Source: Elusimicrobiota bacterium (GTDB lineage: Bacteria; Elusimicrobiota; Elusimicrobia; Elusimicrobiales; Elusimicrobiaceae). From it: a stretch of DNA of 35,176 bases. A program made the position numbers and the translations under genes. Positions within the stretch are counted from its first letter, which is position 1, and every line of letters starts with the position of its first letter. Positions 26,147 through 35,176 of the stretch are shown piece by piece. The notes under the pieces are model-generated. The model was not told the origin of the DNA, made no database searches, and saw nothing but the letters and a program-made list of their open reading frames with translations. Where the stretch lies: the NCBI GenBank assembly GCA_031264445.1, contig JAISDW010000088.1:1-35176 (forward strand). The letters run 5' to 3'.

Positions 26147-29100
26147 TTACTGCCCTATCATCTGGTAATCGCCAAGCTCCGCCCAGAGTTTGCCTCTCTC
26201 GTCAAAAACAAAGGCGTCGTAAACGCTTTTGCCTTCAATGTTCTGCCCCGTAAATACGCCGAGCAAATATAATTTCTGCGGCGCGGGGCCTTTGCCAAAG
26301 ATTGCCAGTTTGCCGATGGAATCGGGCAGCGTCATGCGGTTGTCAACGGCCAAATCGCGGTAGCCGCAGGTCTGGAAGGCCGCTTCTATAAGCATTGGGT
26401 AAGCGATAAGCTGTTTGGGCCCGTCGTGGAACAAAACCGAAGCCGGCGTTTTATAAACGCCCAGCACGGCATTATTGTCAATTTTCAAAATCCCGTCCAG
26501 CACCTGGAAGCTCGGCCCGTGGAAGTATTTGGAATAAATGGTTTCTTTTGAGACGGCGTACGCGCCGCCAAGATCAACTTTTGTTTTATAATCATTCCAT
26601 TTACTTTCAAAGCCGCTCAAAACGCGCGCTGTAAAATGCCTGCGCGTATTGCCCATTTTAATGCCTTTGCTGTTGATGAAATCGGATTCTATTTCCATGT
26701 TGACATTGCCGTTTTCCGCGCGGGCTTTGACGCGCACGGTCTGCGGGTTGCGGCGCAAAAGTTTTATGGGCAGGTAGAAGTGCACGTCCTCCAGTCCCTG
26801 CGGCGCGGCGCCGGTAAGCGCGGCGGCGGCTTCCATAAAAGTTTCAATGCCCATTACGCCCGGCACATAAGGCGTGCCTTCAATGGCATGGTCAAAAAGG
26901 AAAGGATATTGAGCGTCAAAAGTATTTTCGGCAAACAGTTCTTTGCCCTTTTCCAAAGTTTTTATTGTGCCGAGGAAAAAATTTTCCCGCCCTTCTTCCG
27001 CGCGGGTGATATCGCCGCCCTGCCCGCCCTGCTGCTGCGCCGCGGGTGCCGCCGGTTCTGCCGGCGCGGCCGGGGTTGGCGTTTGTGGTGTTTGAGGCGT
27101 ATTTTCGCCGTCGTCTTCCTGCGCCTGCGGCGCGTTGCCCGCATTGCCAACAGGCTCGCCGCCGCCGGTAAGCAGAGCGCCTTCCGGCGAAGGCTCTTCT
27201 TTAATAAACTCGTCTTCCGTGCGGACCTGATTGTCCCAGTCAAGCCGGCCGAGGCAGTCGGTCAGTACTATTTCCGGCGCGCGTCCGTAAACGATTTCGT
27301 CAAGGAAAATCTGCATGCCGTCGTGCGGGTCAACAAACTTGAGGCCCTGGTTTGTAAGGAATTCAAACACGCCGCCGCGCACGCCCATACCGACGGAACT
27401 GTATGCGCTCATATCCACGCTTACCGCGCGGGTGCCCTGGTTTTGCAGGCTTATGCACAGTTTGGCGAGGAAGTCATTGGCGCTTGCGTAATCGCTCTGC
27501 CCCAGATTGCCGTACTTGCCCGCGATTGAGGAGGCAAAGGCGTAAAACCCGCTGTCCTTAACCAGATTCAAAGCCACGAATGCGCCGGCGGAGGTAGCCT
27601 TAATGTCAAAGGTTCTGTAATATTCCTCAGGCGTTTTATCGGTAATCAGGCGGGACTTTTCTATACCGGCAAAATGTATCAGCCCGTCAACTTTGCCGTA
27701 TTTGGTTTTGATTTTGGTTACGACTTCTTTCATCATGCTGCCGCTGGTAACGTCGCACTGGTAATATTCGGCCTCGCCGCCGAGGGCCTTTATTTTCTGC
27801 ATATTTTTATAAAGGGTTATGGCGTCGGTTATTTTGCCGTAGGCGCGCTCAAGCAGCACGGGCGTAGCGCGCTGCGTGGTATCGGCTTTAAGCTGCTCCC
27901 AGAGCTTGTTTTTCAGTTCCTTAAGTTCGGCCTCGTTGAGCGTGGCCCAGTAGGAAGCCTTTTCGTCGGGCTCAATGATATCCAGTATCAGTATGCGGCT
28001 TTGGTACTGCGCGGCGATTTTCTGCGAAAGCATGGCCCCCAGGCCCCTGCCCGCGCCCGTGAAGGCGATGGTTTTGCCGCGCAAATCCATATATTTACGG
28101 GACATATCAAGCTGCCGCGGCAGCGAAAACATCGTGCTGCGCGCGCCTTTATACCAGCTTATCATGCAGCGGTCGTCGCCTTTTATAAGCTCGTGAAGCG
28201 TGCGTTCGGCCATGTATTCGGGCTCAGCTTCGGGCTCAAAATCCATTATCTTGCTGAAGCAGCCGCTGAGCTCGTACAAATCCTTGCGGAAGCAGTTTGC
28301 CGCGCCGCAGACAGAGCCTATGGCCGGGCTTATCGCTTCTTTGGTTTTATAGGCAAATGCGCCGTCAACCTTAAAAATTACCGACATAAAAGTATCCGCG
28401 GCCGGGCGGTTATCCTTAAGGTCTTTCATGAAGGTTTTGCACGCCGTGAACAGCGGCATTAAGAACCTGGTAAGATCGGCGTGAGGATTGCTCTTTTTGT
28501 CAAATTTCTTTATGGAGCACGGCAGCAGATAAACCATGCCTTGCACGTCGCCCGGGTTTTCCCGCGCATACTGGGCGAAAGCGGCCGTAGTTTCCTCCAG
28601 GCTGTCCCAGTTGACTATGGTGGTGTTTTTGGCGCGCGTCTTAAGCGTGGTAAAAACATGCGTCCTTACGCCCTGCTGTTTGAAAGCGTCAACGTAGGCT
28701 TTGGTCAGGGAGGCATTATCGGACATTATGAGCACCGCCTTTTCCGCCGATAATTTGCGTTTGCCCTCGGCCGCGAGCGGCGCGTCCACAAGCACGGGGA
28801 TAAAGCGCAGTTTGCGGTTGTGGGAATCTTCGCCCTCGTATTGTTTTGGCGCGGCAGTCTGTGCCGCCGGCGCGGCGGGCTCGGGTGCGGGTGCAGATAC
28901 GGGAGCGGGAGCAGGTATCGGAGCAGGCGCGGCCTCAATAACGGGCGTTTGAAGCGGTTCCGCCGTCGGAGCGACTTGGGCCGCCGGCTCTGGCGCGGCG
29001 GCAACAGGAGTATTAGCATTGCCCGCCGCGGTATTTATCGCGTATTTTATGCAATGCCTTATTGTAGGATAATCTTTGAGCTGTATGCCCTCGGTACGCG

Positions 29101-32100
29101 GCAGATTATATTTTTCTCTCATCGCCGCAAAAAGCTCGGCCTGTTTTACCGTATCTATGCCGAGGTCGGCTTCCATGTCCAAATCCAAGTCCAACATATC
29201 TTTGGGATAGCCCGTTTTTTCAGAAATCAAATCCAGCATTTCGGCAGTGACTCGCGCCTCGTCCAATTGTTTTGGCGCAGTGGCCGACGCGACTGGCGTT
29301 GACGCTGGCACGGGGGCGGGTGCAGCCTCAACAGCCGGCGCCGGAGCAACGGGCATTGTCGGTACAGGCGCGACGGCCGCAACGGGGGCCGGCTCCGCCG
29401 CAGCGGCAACAGGAGCATTGCCCGCCGCAGTATTTATCGCGTATTGTATGCAATGTCTTATTGTGGGATAATCTTTAAGCTGAATACCTTCCGCGCGCGG
29501 CAGATTATATTTTTCCCTCATCGCCGCAAAAAGTTCGGCTTGTTTTACGGTATCTATGCCCAAATCTGCTTCCATGTCCAGATCCAAGTCCAGCATGTCT
29601 TTGGGATAGCCGGTTTTCTCAGAAATCAAATCCAGCATTTCGGCCGTGACTTGCGCCTCGTCCAATTGTTTTGGAGCTGCAGCCTGCACGTCAGGCGCGG
29701 GTGCGATAGCAGGAGCGGCCTCAACAACCGGCGTTATCGGTACAGGCGCAACGGCTGCCGGCTGGTGTTCAGCAGCAACAGATGTATTGCCCGCCGCGGT
29801 ATTTATCGCGTATTTTATGCAATGCCTTATCGTCGGATAATCTTTAAGCTGAATGCCTTCAGTGCGCGGCAGATTATATTTTTCCCTCATCGCCGCAAAA
29901 AGTTCGGCCTGTTTTACAGTATCTATGCCGAGGTCGGCTTCCATATCCAAATCCATATCCAGCATGTCTTTGGGATAGCCGGTTTTTTCAGAAATCAAAT
30001 CCAGCATTTCGGCCGTGACTTGCGCCTCGTCCAATGGTTTTGGCGCGGCGGCCGGCGCGACAGGCGTTGGCGCGGGAACAGGAGCAGCCTCAATAACAGG
30101 CTCCGGGGCAACAACGGGCGCCGTCGGTACAGGTACTGGTGCAACAGCAGCAGCAACGGCTACAGGCTGGTGCGGGTGCGCGGCCTGCGCTTTATCCACA
30201 AAAGCCTGCGAGGCCTCCATAACCAAAGAAGGTTTTCTGCCGGCCTGATAGTCGTCCTTAATCCTTAAGGTATTATGAACCACTTCAAGCACCGGGTTCT
30301 GCTGGTTTGAAGATTCTTTAAGCCACGCGGTATGCGCGACCGCGTCAATTATTCGCGGCGTGCCGGCAGCCCACACCTTTTCCTGCAAAGTCAGCGACAG
30401 CTGCGAGCCAAAGCCCGCGGCCAGCCGCAGCGCGTATTTAAAATTATAATGCCCGCCTTTGCTGAGCGTAATGCCCTCAAGCTCGGGGTCCGGCTCTTTA
30501 TAGTTTGCTATGGGCGGCACATTGCCGGTATTGAGCGAGTGTACTGCAATAACGTCCTCCAGACCGGTACCCATGGAATGGCCAGTAAAGCCTTTTACAT
30601 TGCTGACGATAATTTCCTTCACGTCGCTTTTGAAAGTGTTTTTGAGCGCAAAAACCTCCGCGCTGGCGCTGCCGCCGCGGGCGGGGGTATAAGTCTCGTG
30701 CGAGATAAAAACCATCTCTTTTGCCATGTCCGCGCGGCTGAGATTATAATCCTTCTCAACGCCCGTAATCATTTGGTTCATGACTTCCGCCACGTGGTTT
30801 ACGTCCAGCCGCATGGGGTGAAATGCGCTGTTGCGCATCTCGGCCGCCAGGATTTTGGTTAAAGGCAGCATGCCGCGTTTTGCGACTTCGGCCCCATCTT
30901 CAACCACTATGCCGGCCGCGCCCATGCCCACTATCATGCCGTTGCGCCGCCTGTCAAAAGGCAGTGCGGCCAGGGTAACGTCTTCTTCCCTGCTGACCGC
31001 GCCCGAAGCCAGAAAGCCGGCCAGAATCCATTCCTGCAAAATATCATTGGTAACGTCGTCCGCAGCGATTATAATGACGCGTTTTGCGCGGCCGAGGCGT
31101 ATCCAGTCCTGCGATACCGATAAAGCCTGCGCGGTTGAGGCGCACGCGCCGCTGATATGCGTCGCCGGCCCGCGCGCGCGTATCCACTGGCAGAACTGCG
31201 AATGCGCTATGGGTATGGCTTTCAAGAGGAAATCCTGCGGGAAGGTACGGGCCTTATGTTCTTTGTATTCTTTAAAATTTTCGTCAAACCACGCGCTCAG
31301 CGATGCTTTTAAAGCCTCGTCGCTTAACGCGCCTATGAGACGGCGGTAAAAAGATTCCGCCTGTTCAAGCGTTTTTTTGCTCAGCACGTCCGTTATATTG
31401 CGCGCCACTTCGGATACCCACGTGGTAGCCGTTGGGAAGGCGGAGGTAAAAATTACGCCAGTGTCGTCTATCATGCTTTCCGGCAGGCCCCAGCGGTCCG
31501 GCAGATAGCCGCCGGCCGTGGTGGGTTTGTAATAAAGCACAAGCGGGATGCCCGCGTCTTTAAGCGCAAGCACGCCGGCCGCTATTGCCAGTTTGAAAAC
31601 GGGGTCCATTGAATTGACCCACTTTTCCGGCACGCCGAAATCCTGCCCGAAGTCAAACGCGCCTTTGCGCGCCGCCAGTTTGACGGATTGAGACACGTCT
31701 TCCAGTTTTTCCACCCTGTGGTTGCCCACGCGGGACTTTACTACATATTCTATATTCTTATCTATCTGCTTCTGGCGCGCGGCGGCGGGCAGCTTTTCTA
31801 TGAGGTTTTTACCGTTGAGGATTTCGTCAAGATTACCCTCGCGGAAAACGCGCTCCCAGCTGCCGGGCGTGCCGGCCGCTATGCCGCTGATTACTACGGA
31901 AGGCCAGCTGCGGAGGCCGCAGTCCTGCCGCGCGGCCGGCTGCGCCGCCGGCACTGCTGCCGCTGTTGCCGCTGTTGCCGCAGCTTTGCCGCCGACGGCT
32001 TCGTAAAATGCGGGGTTATACATTGTGGGCGGCGTATCAAGGTCGGTCAAACGCCAGTCCACCGCTATGCCGGCGGCGGCGAGGTTTGCCATAAGATCGT

Positions 32101-34906
32101 TAAATTCGCTTATGCCGCCCTTTTTGGGGTGGTTGGAGGACAGCACGCGCGCATCTTTTTTATCCGCAAGAATATTTGTCACAAAAGCACTCAAAACACG
32201 CTTGGGGCCTACTTCTACAAATAATCTCACACCGCGCTCATAAGCAAGCTGCACCTGCTTTATCCATTCAACGGAGCTCATTATCTGCTCCACCATTATA
32301 TCCCTGATTTTGGCGGTATCTTCGGGATAGAAATCCGCGGAAACGTTTGAAGTTATGGGAAGCACGGGCGGTTTTACTTCAAGAGTGTTCAAAAATTCCC
32401 TGTAGGGTACCTGCGCGTGTTTTACTATGGCCGAGTGGAAAGCATGCGAAACCGGCACTATCACCGACTGTATGCCCATGGCGTTAAACCTTGCCACGGC
32501 TTCTTCAACGGATTTGCTCTCGCCGGCGATAACGGTCTGCGTAGGGCAGTTTTTGTTGGCCACCGACACATAGCCCGGGATTTTTTTAAGCTCGGGCTCA
32601 ATCACCTCAACGCTTGAGGAGACCGCCGCCATCTTGCCATTGTCGCCCACTTTTATATTCGCCATAGCCGTACCGCGCATTGACACCGCGCGTATGGCAT
32701 TGGGGAAATCCAGCACGCCGGCGGCTACCGCCGCGCCGTATTCGCCCAGGCTGTGGCCCATAACCACGTCCGGTTTAAGGCCGAACTGGTACAAAAGCCT
32801 CATCATGGCGACATTGGCCGTAAGTATGGCCGGCTGGGTGTACTGCGTTTGTTTTATGATTTCTTCCCGTTTGGCGATTTGCTCTTTGCCTTCGCCTTCT
32901 TTTGACCAGAGGCTGTCGGTAAGGTTCACGCCTATCATGGATTTCAAAATGTCGTCGGCCTCGTCAAAAGTGTCTTTGACTATTTTGTACTTGCTGGCCA
33001 AATCTTTCATCATATCCACATACTGCGCGCCCTGGCCCGGGAACATAAAACAGACTTTGGGCTTTTCCTCGCGCGGGTGGAACGGATAAATGCCTTTCAT
33101 TTTAAGGTACAAAGAAGGCTCCGCCCAGACGTCGCTGCCCAGAGCGGTCTTTATGAAAAATTCAATCTTTTCCTTAAGTTTCTGCGGGTCTTCCGCGTTT
33201 ATTGAAACCGCAAATTCTTTATGCCGCGCGGTATGGTTTTGATAAGCCGTGCGCGTGATATAGGCGGGGTTGTTTTCAATTGCGCGGGCGGCCTCGTTAA
33301 GTTTGTTGAATAAGTCCTGTTTCGTCGCGGCCGAAAATACCAGCATGTCCCCCTGCAGTTTTTCAAGGGGCGTCATAAGGACGTATTTTGAAGCTTGTTT
33401 CATTTCATTCTCCTGATTAGTCAAATTGTTTTGCGGCTGCTGCTTAGGGGCGGCGGCGGCGCAGGGCGCAGAATCCTGAGGCGCGGCGAATTTTACATCC
33501 GGGTCGTATTCCTGCGCGGCTAAATGGAAGTTCGTACCCCCGAAACCGAAGGAGGATACATTCGCCCGCCTTATTTTATCCGTCTCCCAGGCGCGGGCTT
33601 TGGTTATTACCTTAAACGGGCTGGAAGCCCAGTCAACCGTGGGGTTGGGCGTTTCAAAATTTATTGAAGGCGGCAGCACTTTATGGTGCAGCGCCAGGAT
33701 TATTTTTATTACCGACGCTATGCCCGCCGCGGCTTTGGCGTGGCCTATCTGGCTTTTGACCGAGCCCAGGCCTATAGTCCCCGGCCCGCCGGCAAAGGGT
33801 GCAAAGACTTCATTCAAAGCGCCAAGCTCCGTTGCGTCCCCTACGCGCGTGGCGGTGCCGTGCGCCTCAAGAAGGCCGACTTCGCCCGGATTATAATCCA
33901 GCTGTTCAAAAGTTTTTTCTATAGCCAGCTTCTGGCCTTTGGGGTTGGGCGCGGTTATGCCTTTGCCTTTGCCGTCGCTGGAGGCACCGACGGCGCGGAT
34001 AAGGCCGTAAATTTTATCGCCGTCCCTCTGCGCGTCGCCGAGGCGTTTTAAAATCATTATGCCCGCGCCCTCGGCCATTACGAAGCCGTTGGCCCTGGCG
34101 TCAAAAGCATAGCTGCCGTCGGCGGATAAAGCGCCTATCTTGCAGAATTTGACAAAAGCCGCCGGCGACATCATCTGGTCCACGCCGCCGCATACGGCCA
34201 TATCGTAATTGCCCATGCGCAGGCCGTTTACGGCCTGGTCTATCGCGGCGATTGAGCTTGCGCAAGCCGCGTCAATGGTAAAATTGGTGCCGTTTAAATC
34301 AAATACATTTGCCACGCGGCCGGCTATTACGTTTGAAAGCTCGCCGGGCATGGTATCCTCGGTTATTGGCAGGAAGTGCTCGTCAAGGGCGCGCTCCATA
34401 TCGCCTATTACCGCTTCCTGCGCGGCTGGCGGCAGGTTCGCGAAAGTACCGGATTTGCGCAGCATGTCATAATAGTATTGTTTATATATACGCGTGCAGC
34501 TGTATTCGTTTTTCTGGCCGCCCATGGCATTGGCTATTATTACGGCCGTACGCGCGCGGTTGAAATCTTTTTTATCGTAGCCGCTGTCTTCCAGAGCCAT
34601 GGAGGCGCTTTCAATTGCCAGATGCTGCACGCCGTCCATCTGTCTGGCGATACTGGGCGGTATACGATATTTAAGCGGGTTGAACTGAAAGCCTGTAATA
34701 AACCCGCCTATTTTGGAATAAGTTTTGTCTTTCGCGCCGTGGTCCGGGTCGTAAAAGAGAGAGGAATCCCACCTGTCTTTGGGCACTTCCGTAATACAGT
34801 TCCTGCCTTCAGTGATATTCTTCCAGAATTCGTCTTTATTGGCCGCGGCGGGCATTATTGCGCCTATACCGATAACTGCCACAGGTTCAAGATATTTTTT
34901 GGACAT
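26147..34906 (-). CDS. Type I polyketide/secondary-lipid (Pfa-like) synthase, KS-AT-KS-ACP-ACP-ACP-KR-DH
   Basis: KS1 'DAACASS', 'EAHGTATRVGD', 'KSQIGHAKAAAG'; AT 'FPGQGAQY', 'GHSLGEY', 'HAFH'; KS2 'GACASTAQ', 'SHETYTPARGGSAS', 'GFTGHSMGTG'; three ACPs 'LDMEADLGIDTVKQAELFAAM' / 'LDLEADLGIDTVKQAE'-like; KR 'AFTGAGRGLGA', 'FASSIAGKYGNLGQSDYASAND'; DH 'DHAIEGTPYVPGVMGIE'. CAGGAG RBS upstream of ATG 34906. Confidence 0.95.
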   Translation of the reverse strand: MSKKYLEPVAVIGIGAIMPAAANKDEFWKNITEGRNCITEVPKDRWDSSLFYDPDHGAKDKTYSKIGGFITGFQFNPLKYRIPPSIARQMDGVQHLAIESASMALEDSGYDKKDFNRARTAVIIANAMGGQKNEYSCTRIYKQYYYDMLRKSGTFANLPPAAQEAVIGDMERALDEHFLPITEDTMPGELSNVIAGRVANVFDLNGTNFTIDAACASSIAAIDQAVNGLRMGNYDMAVCGGVDQMMSPAAFVKFCKIGALSADGSYAFDARANGFVMAEGAGIMILKRLGDAQRDGDKIYGLIRAVGASSDGKGKGITAPNPKGQKLAIEKTFEQLDYNPGEVGLLEAHGTATRVGDATELGALNEVFAPFAGGPGTIGLGSVKSQIGHAKAAAGIASVIKIILALHHKVLPPSINFETPNPTVDWASSPFKVITKARAWETDKIRRANVSSFGFGGTNFHLAAQEYDPDVKFAAPQDSAPCAAAAPKQQPQNNLTNQENEMKQASKYVLMTPLEKLQGDMLVFSAATKQDLFNKLNEAARAIENNPAYITRTAYQNHTARHKEFAVSINAEDPQKLKEKIEFFIKTALGSDVWAEPSLYLKMKGIYPFHPREEKPKVCFMFPGQGAQYVDMMKDLASKYKIVKDTFDEADDILKSMIGVNLTDSLWSKEGEGKEQIAKREEIIKQTQYTQPAILTANVAMMRLLYQFGLKPDVVMGHSLGEYGAAVAAGVLDFPNAIRAVSMRGTAMANIKVGDNGKMAAVSSSVEVIEPELKKIPGYVSVANKNCPTQTVIAGESKSVEEAVARFNAMGIQSVIVPVSHAFHSAIVKHAQVPYREFLNTLEVKPPVLPITSNVSADFYPEDTAKIRDIMVEQIMSSVEWIKQVQLAYERGVRLFVEVGPKRVLSAFVTNILADKKDARVLSSNHPKKGGISEFNDLMANLAAAGIAVDWRLTDLDTPPTMYNPAFYEAVGGKAAATAATAAAVPAAQPAARQDCGLRSWPSVVISGIAAGTPGSWERVFREGNLDEILNGKNLIEKLPAAARQKQIDKNIEYVVKSRVGNHRVEKLEDVSQSVKLAARKGAFDFGQDFGVPEKWVNSMDPVFKLAIAAGVLALKDAGIPLVLYYKPTTAGGYLPDRWGLPESMIDDTGVIFTSAFPTATTWVSEVARNITDVLSKKTLEQAESFYRRLIGALSDEALKASLSAWFDENFKEYKEHKARTFPQDFLLKAIPIAHSQFCQWIRARGPATHISGACASTAQALSVSQDWIRLGRAKRVIIIAADDVTNDILQEWILAGFLASGAVSREEDVTLAALPFDRRRNGMIVGMGAAGIVVEDGAEVAKRGMLPLTKILAAEMRNSAFHPMRLDVNHVAEVMNQMITGVEKDYNLSRADMAKEMVFISHETYTPARGGSASAEVFALKNTFKSDVKEIIVSNVKGFTGHSMGTGLEDVIAVHSLNTGNVPPIANYKEPDPELEGITLSKGGHYNFKYALRLAAGFGSQLSLTLQEKVWAAGTPRIIDAVAHTAWLKESSNQQNPVLEVVHNTLRIKDDYQAGRKPSLVMEASQAFVDKAQAAHPHQPVAVAAAVAPVPVPTAPVVAPEPVIEAAPVPAPTPVAPAAAPKPLDEAQVTAEMLDLISEKTGYPKDMLDMDLDMEADLGIDTVKQAELFAAMREKYNLPRTEGIQLKDYPTIRHCIKYAINTAAGNTSVAAEHQPAAVAPVPITPVVEAAPAIAPAPDVQAAAPKQLDEAQVTAEMLDLISEKTGYPKDMLDLDLDMEADLGIDTVKQAELFAAMREKYNLPRAEGIQLKDYPTIRHCIQYAINTAAGNAPVAAAAEPAPVAAVAPVPTMPVAPAPAVEAAPAPVPASTPVASATAPKQLDEARVTAEMLDLISEKTGYPKDMLDLDLDMEADLGIDTVKQAELFAAMREKYNLPRTEGIQLKDYPTIRHCIKYAINTAAGNANTPVAAAPEPAAQVAPTAEPLQTPVIEAAPAPIPAPAPVSAPAPEPAAPAAQTAAPKQYEGEDSHNRKLRFIPVLVDAPLAAEGKRKLSAEKAVLIMSDNASLTKAYVDAFKQQGVRTHVFTTLKTRAKNTTIVNWDSLEETTAAFAQYARENPGDVQGMVYLLPCSIKKFDKKSNPHADLTRFLMPLFTACKTFMKDLKDNRPAADTFMSVIFKVDGAFAYKTKEAISPAIGSVCGAANCFRKDLYELSGCFSKIMDFEPEAEPEYMAERTLHELIKGDDRCMISWYKGARSTMFSLPRQLDMSRKYMDLRGKTIAFTGAGRGLGAMLSQKIAAQYQSRILILDIIEPDEKASYWATLNEAELKELKNKLWEQLKADTTQRATPVLLERAYGKITDAITLYKNMQKIKALGGEAEYYQCDVTSGSMMKEVVTKIKTKYGKVDGLIHFAGIEKSRLITDKTPEEYYRTFDIKATSAGAFVALNLVKDSGFYAFASSIAGKYGNLGQSDYASANDFLAKLCISLQNQGTRAVSVDMSAYSSVGMGVRGGVFEFLTNQGLKFVDPHDGMQIFLDEIVYGRAPEIVLTDCLGRLDWDNQVRTEDEFIKEEPSPEGALLTGGGEPVGNAGNAPQAQEDDGENTPQTPQTPTPAAPAEPAAPAAQQQGGQGGDITRAEEGRENFFLGTIKTLEKGKELFAENTFDAQYPFLFDHAIEGTPYVPGVMGIETFMEAAAALTGAAPQGLEDVHFYLPIKLLRRNPQTVRVKARAENGNVNMEIESDFINSKGIKMGNTRRHFTARVLSGFESKWNDYKTKVDLGGAYAVSKETIYSKYFHGPSFQVLDGILKIDNNAVLGVYKTPASVLFHDGPKQLIAYPMLIEAAFQTCGYRDLAVDNRMTLPDSIGKLAIFGKGPAPQKLYLLGVFTGQNIEGKSVYDAFVFDERGKLWAELGDYQMIGQ
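29029..30050 (-). repeat. Three tandem ACP-coding repeats (~250 bp conserved units) separated by Pro/Ala-rich linkers
   Basis: Near-identical units starting at about 29029, 29428 and 29797 on the + strand coordinates. Confidence 0.9.
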
Positions 34907-35086
34907 TGCTTAATTACTCCTGAAAGTTAATTGGGGATTTTTGGCTGCCGCCGCGCCCCGCGCGGCGGCCCGCAAACGGAGGCTGCAAAGAGATTAGTTT
35001 CGCCATATATATTAAATGATATTAAATATAGAAGGGTAAGGCAAACCCGTTCTCAGAGTTCGGGCCGGCCGGAATTATATGAAGAA

Positions 35087-35109
35087 CAGCCCGCGCGCGC
35101 CGCGGGCTG
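35087..35109. terminator. GC-rich hairpin near the right edge, possible terminator of a neighbouring gene
   Basis: CAGCCCGCG-CGCGC-CGCGGGCTG, 9-bp stem; no strong T-run. Confidence 0.35.
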
Positions 35110-35176
35110 CTCTCGCTGTATCAGACTTTAAAAATTAATTAACCGGAAAATACCTTCCGTTGCCTACAATTACCGG

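Noticed and set aside
29029-30050. Regularly spaced repeats resembling an array (CRISPR or mobile repeat)
   Set aside because: They are the three ACP-domain coding units of one ORF with Pro/Ala linkers, in frame, not short repeat-spacer units.
26636-30862. Several long plus-strand ORFs (e.g. 26636-27529, 27674-28462, 29444-30268, 30332-30862) opposite the megasynthase
   Set aside because: Antisense shadow frames produced by GC-rich codon bias; the minus frame has clear PKS domains end to end.
34931-35131. 66-aa ORF at the right edge and a GC-rich palindrome nearby
   Set aside because: No RBS or recognisable motif; composition is typical of intergenic GC-rich hairpins.

Overview
Bacterial chromosomal window, mostly GC-rich. 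Gene content and style suggest an Elusimicrobiota-like gut organism, but that taxonomy is inference. From left to right: (1) the C-terminal part of a large serine recombinase, open at the left edge and pointing at the 3' end of a tRNA-Ser(UGA); (2) a housekeeping block of TatD-associated radical SAM protein, CBM48-like protein, tsaE-tsaB-rimI and a TPR protein; (3) an AT-richer accessory stretch with a DUF4424/SH3 protein whose signal peptide is interrupted by an in-frame TAG and an ankyrin-repeat lipoprotein, interspersed with degenerate intergenic repeats; (4) a TPP-riboswitch-controlled thiM / thiE::HAD fusion / thiD operon; (5) a peptidase/efp/DUF192/rimO block; (6) a lipid/polyketide locus with an acyl-CoA carboxyltransferase, an Sfp-type PPTase and a 2919-aa megasynthase (KS-AT-KS-ACPx3-KR-DH). 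The most notable observations are: all three tandem ACPs have Thr instead of Ser at the expected pantetheinylation site, encoded by three different Thr codons; an ideal internal Shine-Dalgarno/ATG sits at the KS1-AT junction; a roughly 30-nt promoter-upstream box is shared by two unrelated secreted-protein genes; and a degenerate repeat family lies 3' of several genes. All family assignments come from reading motifs by eye; no searches were run.
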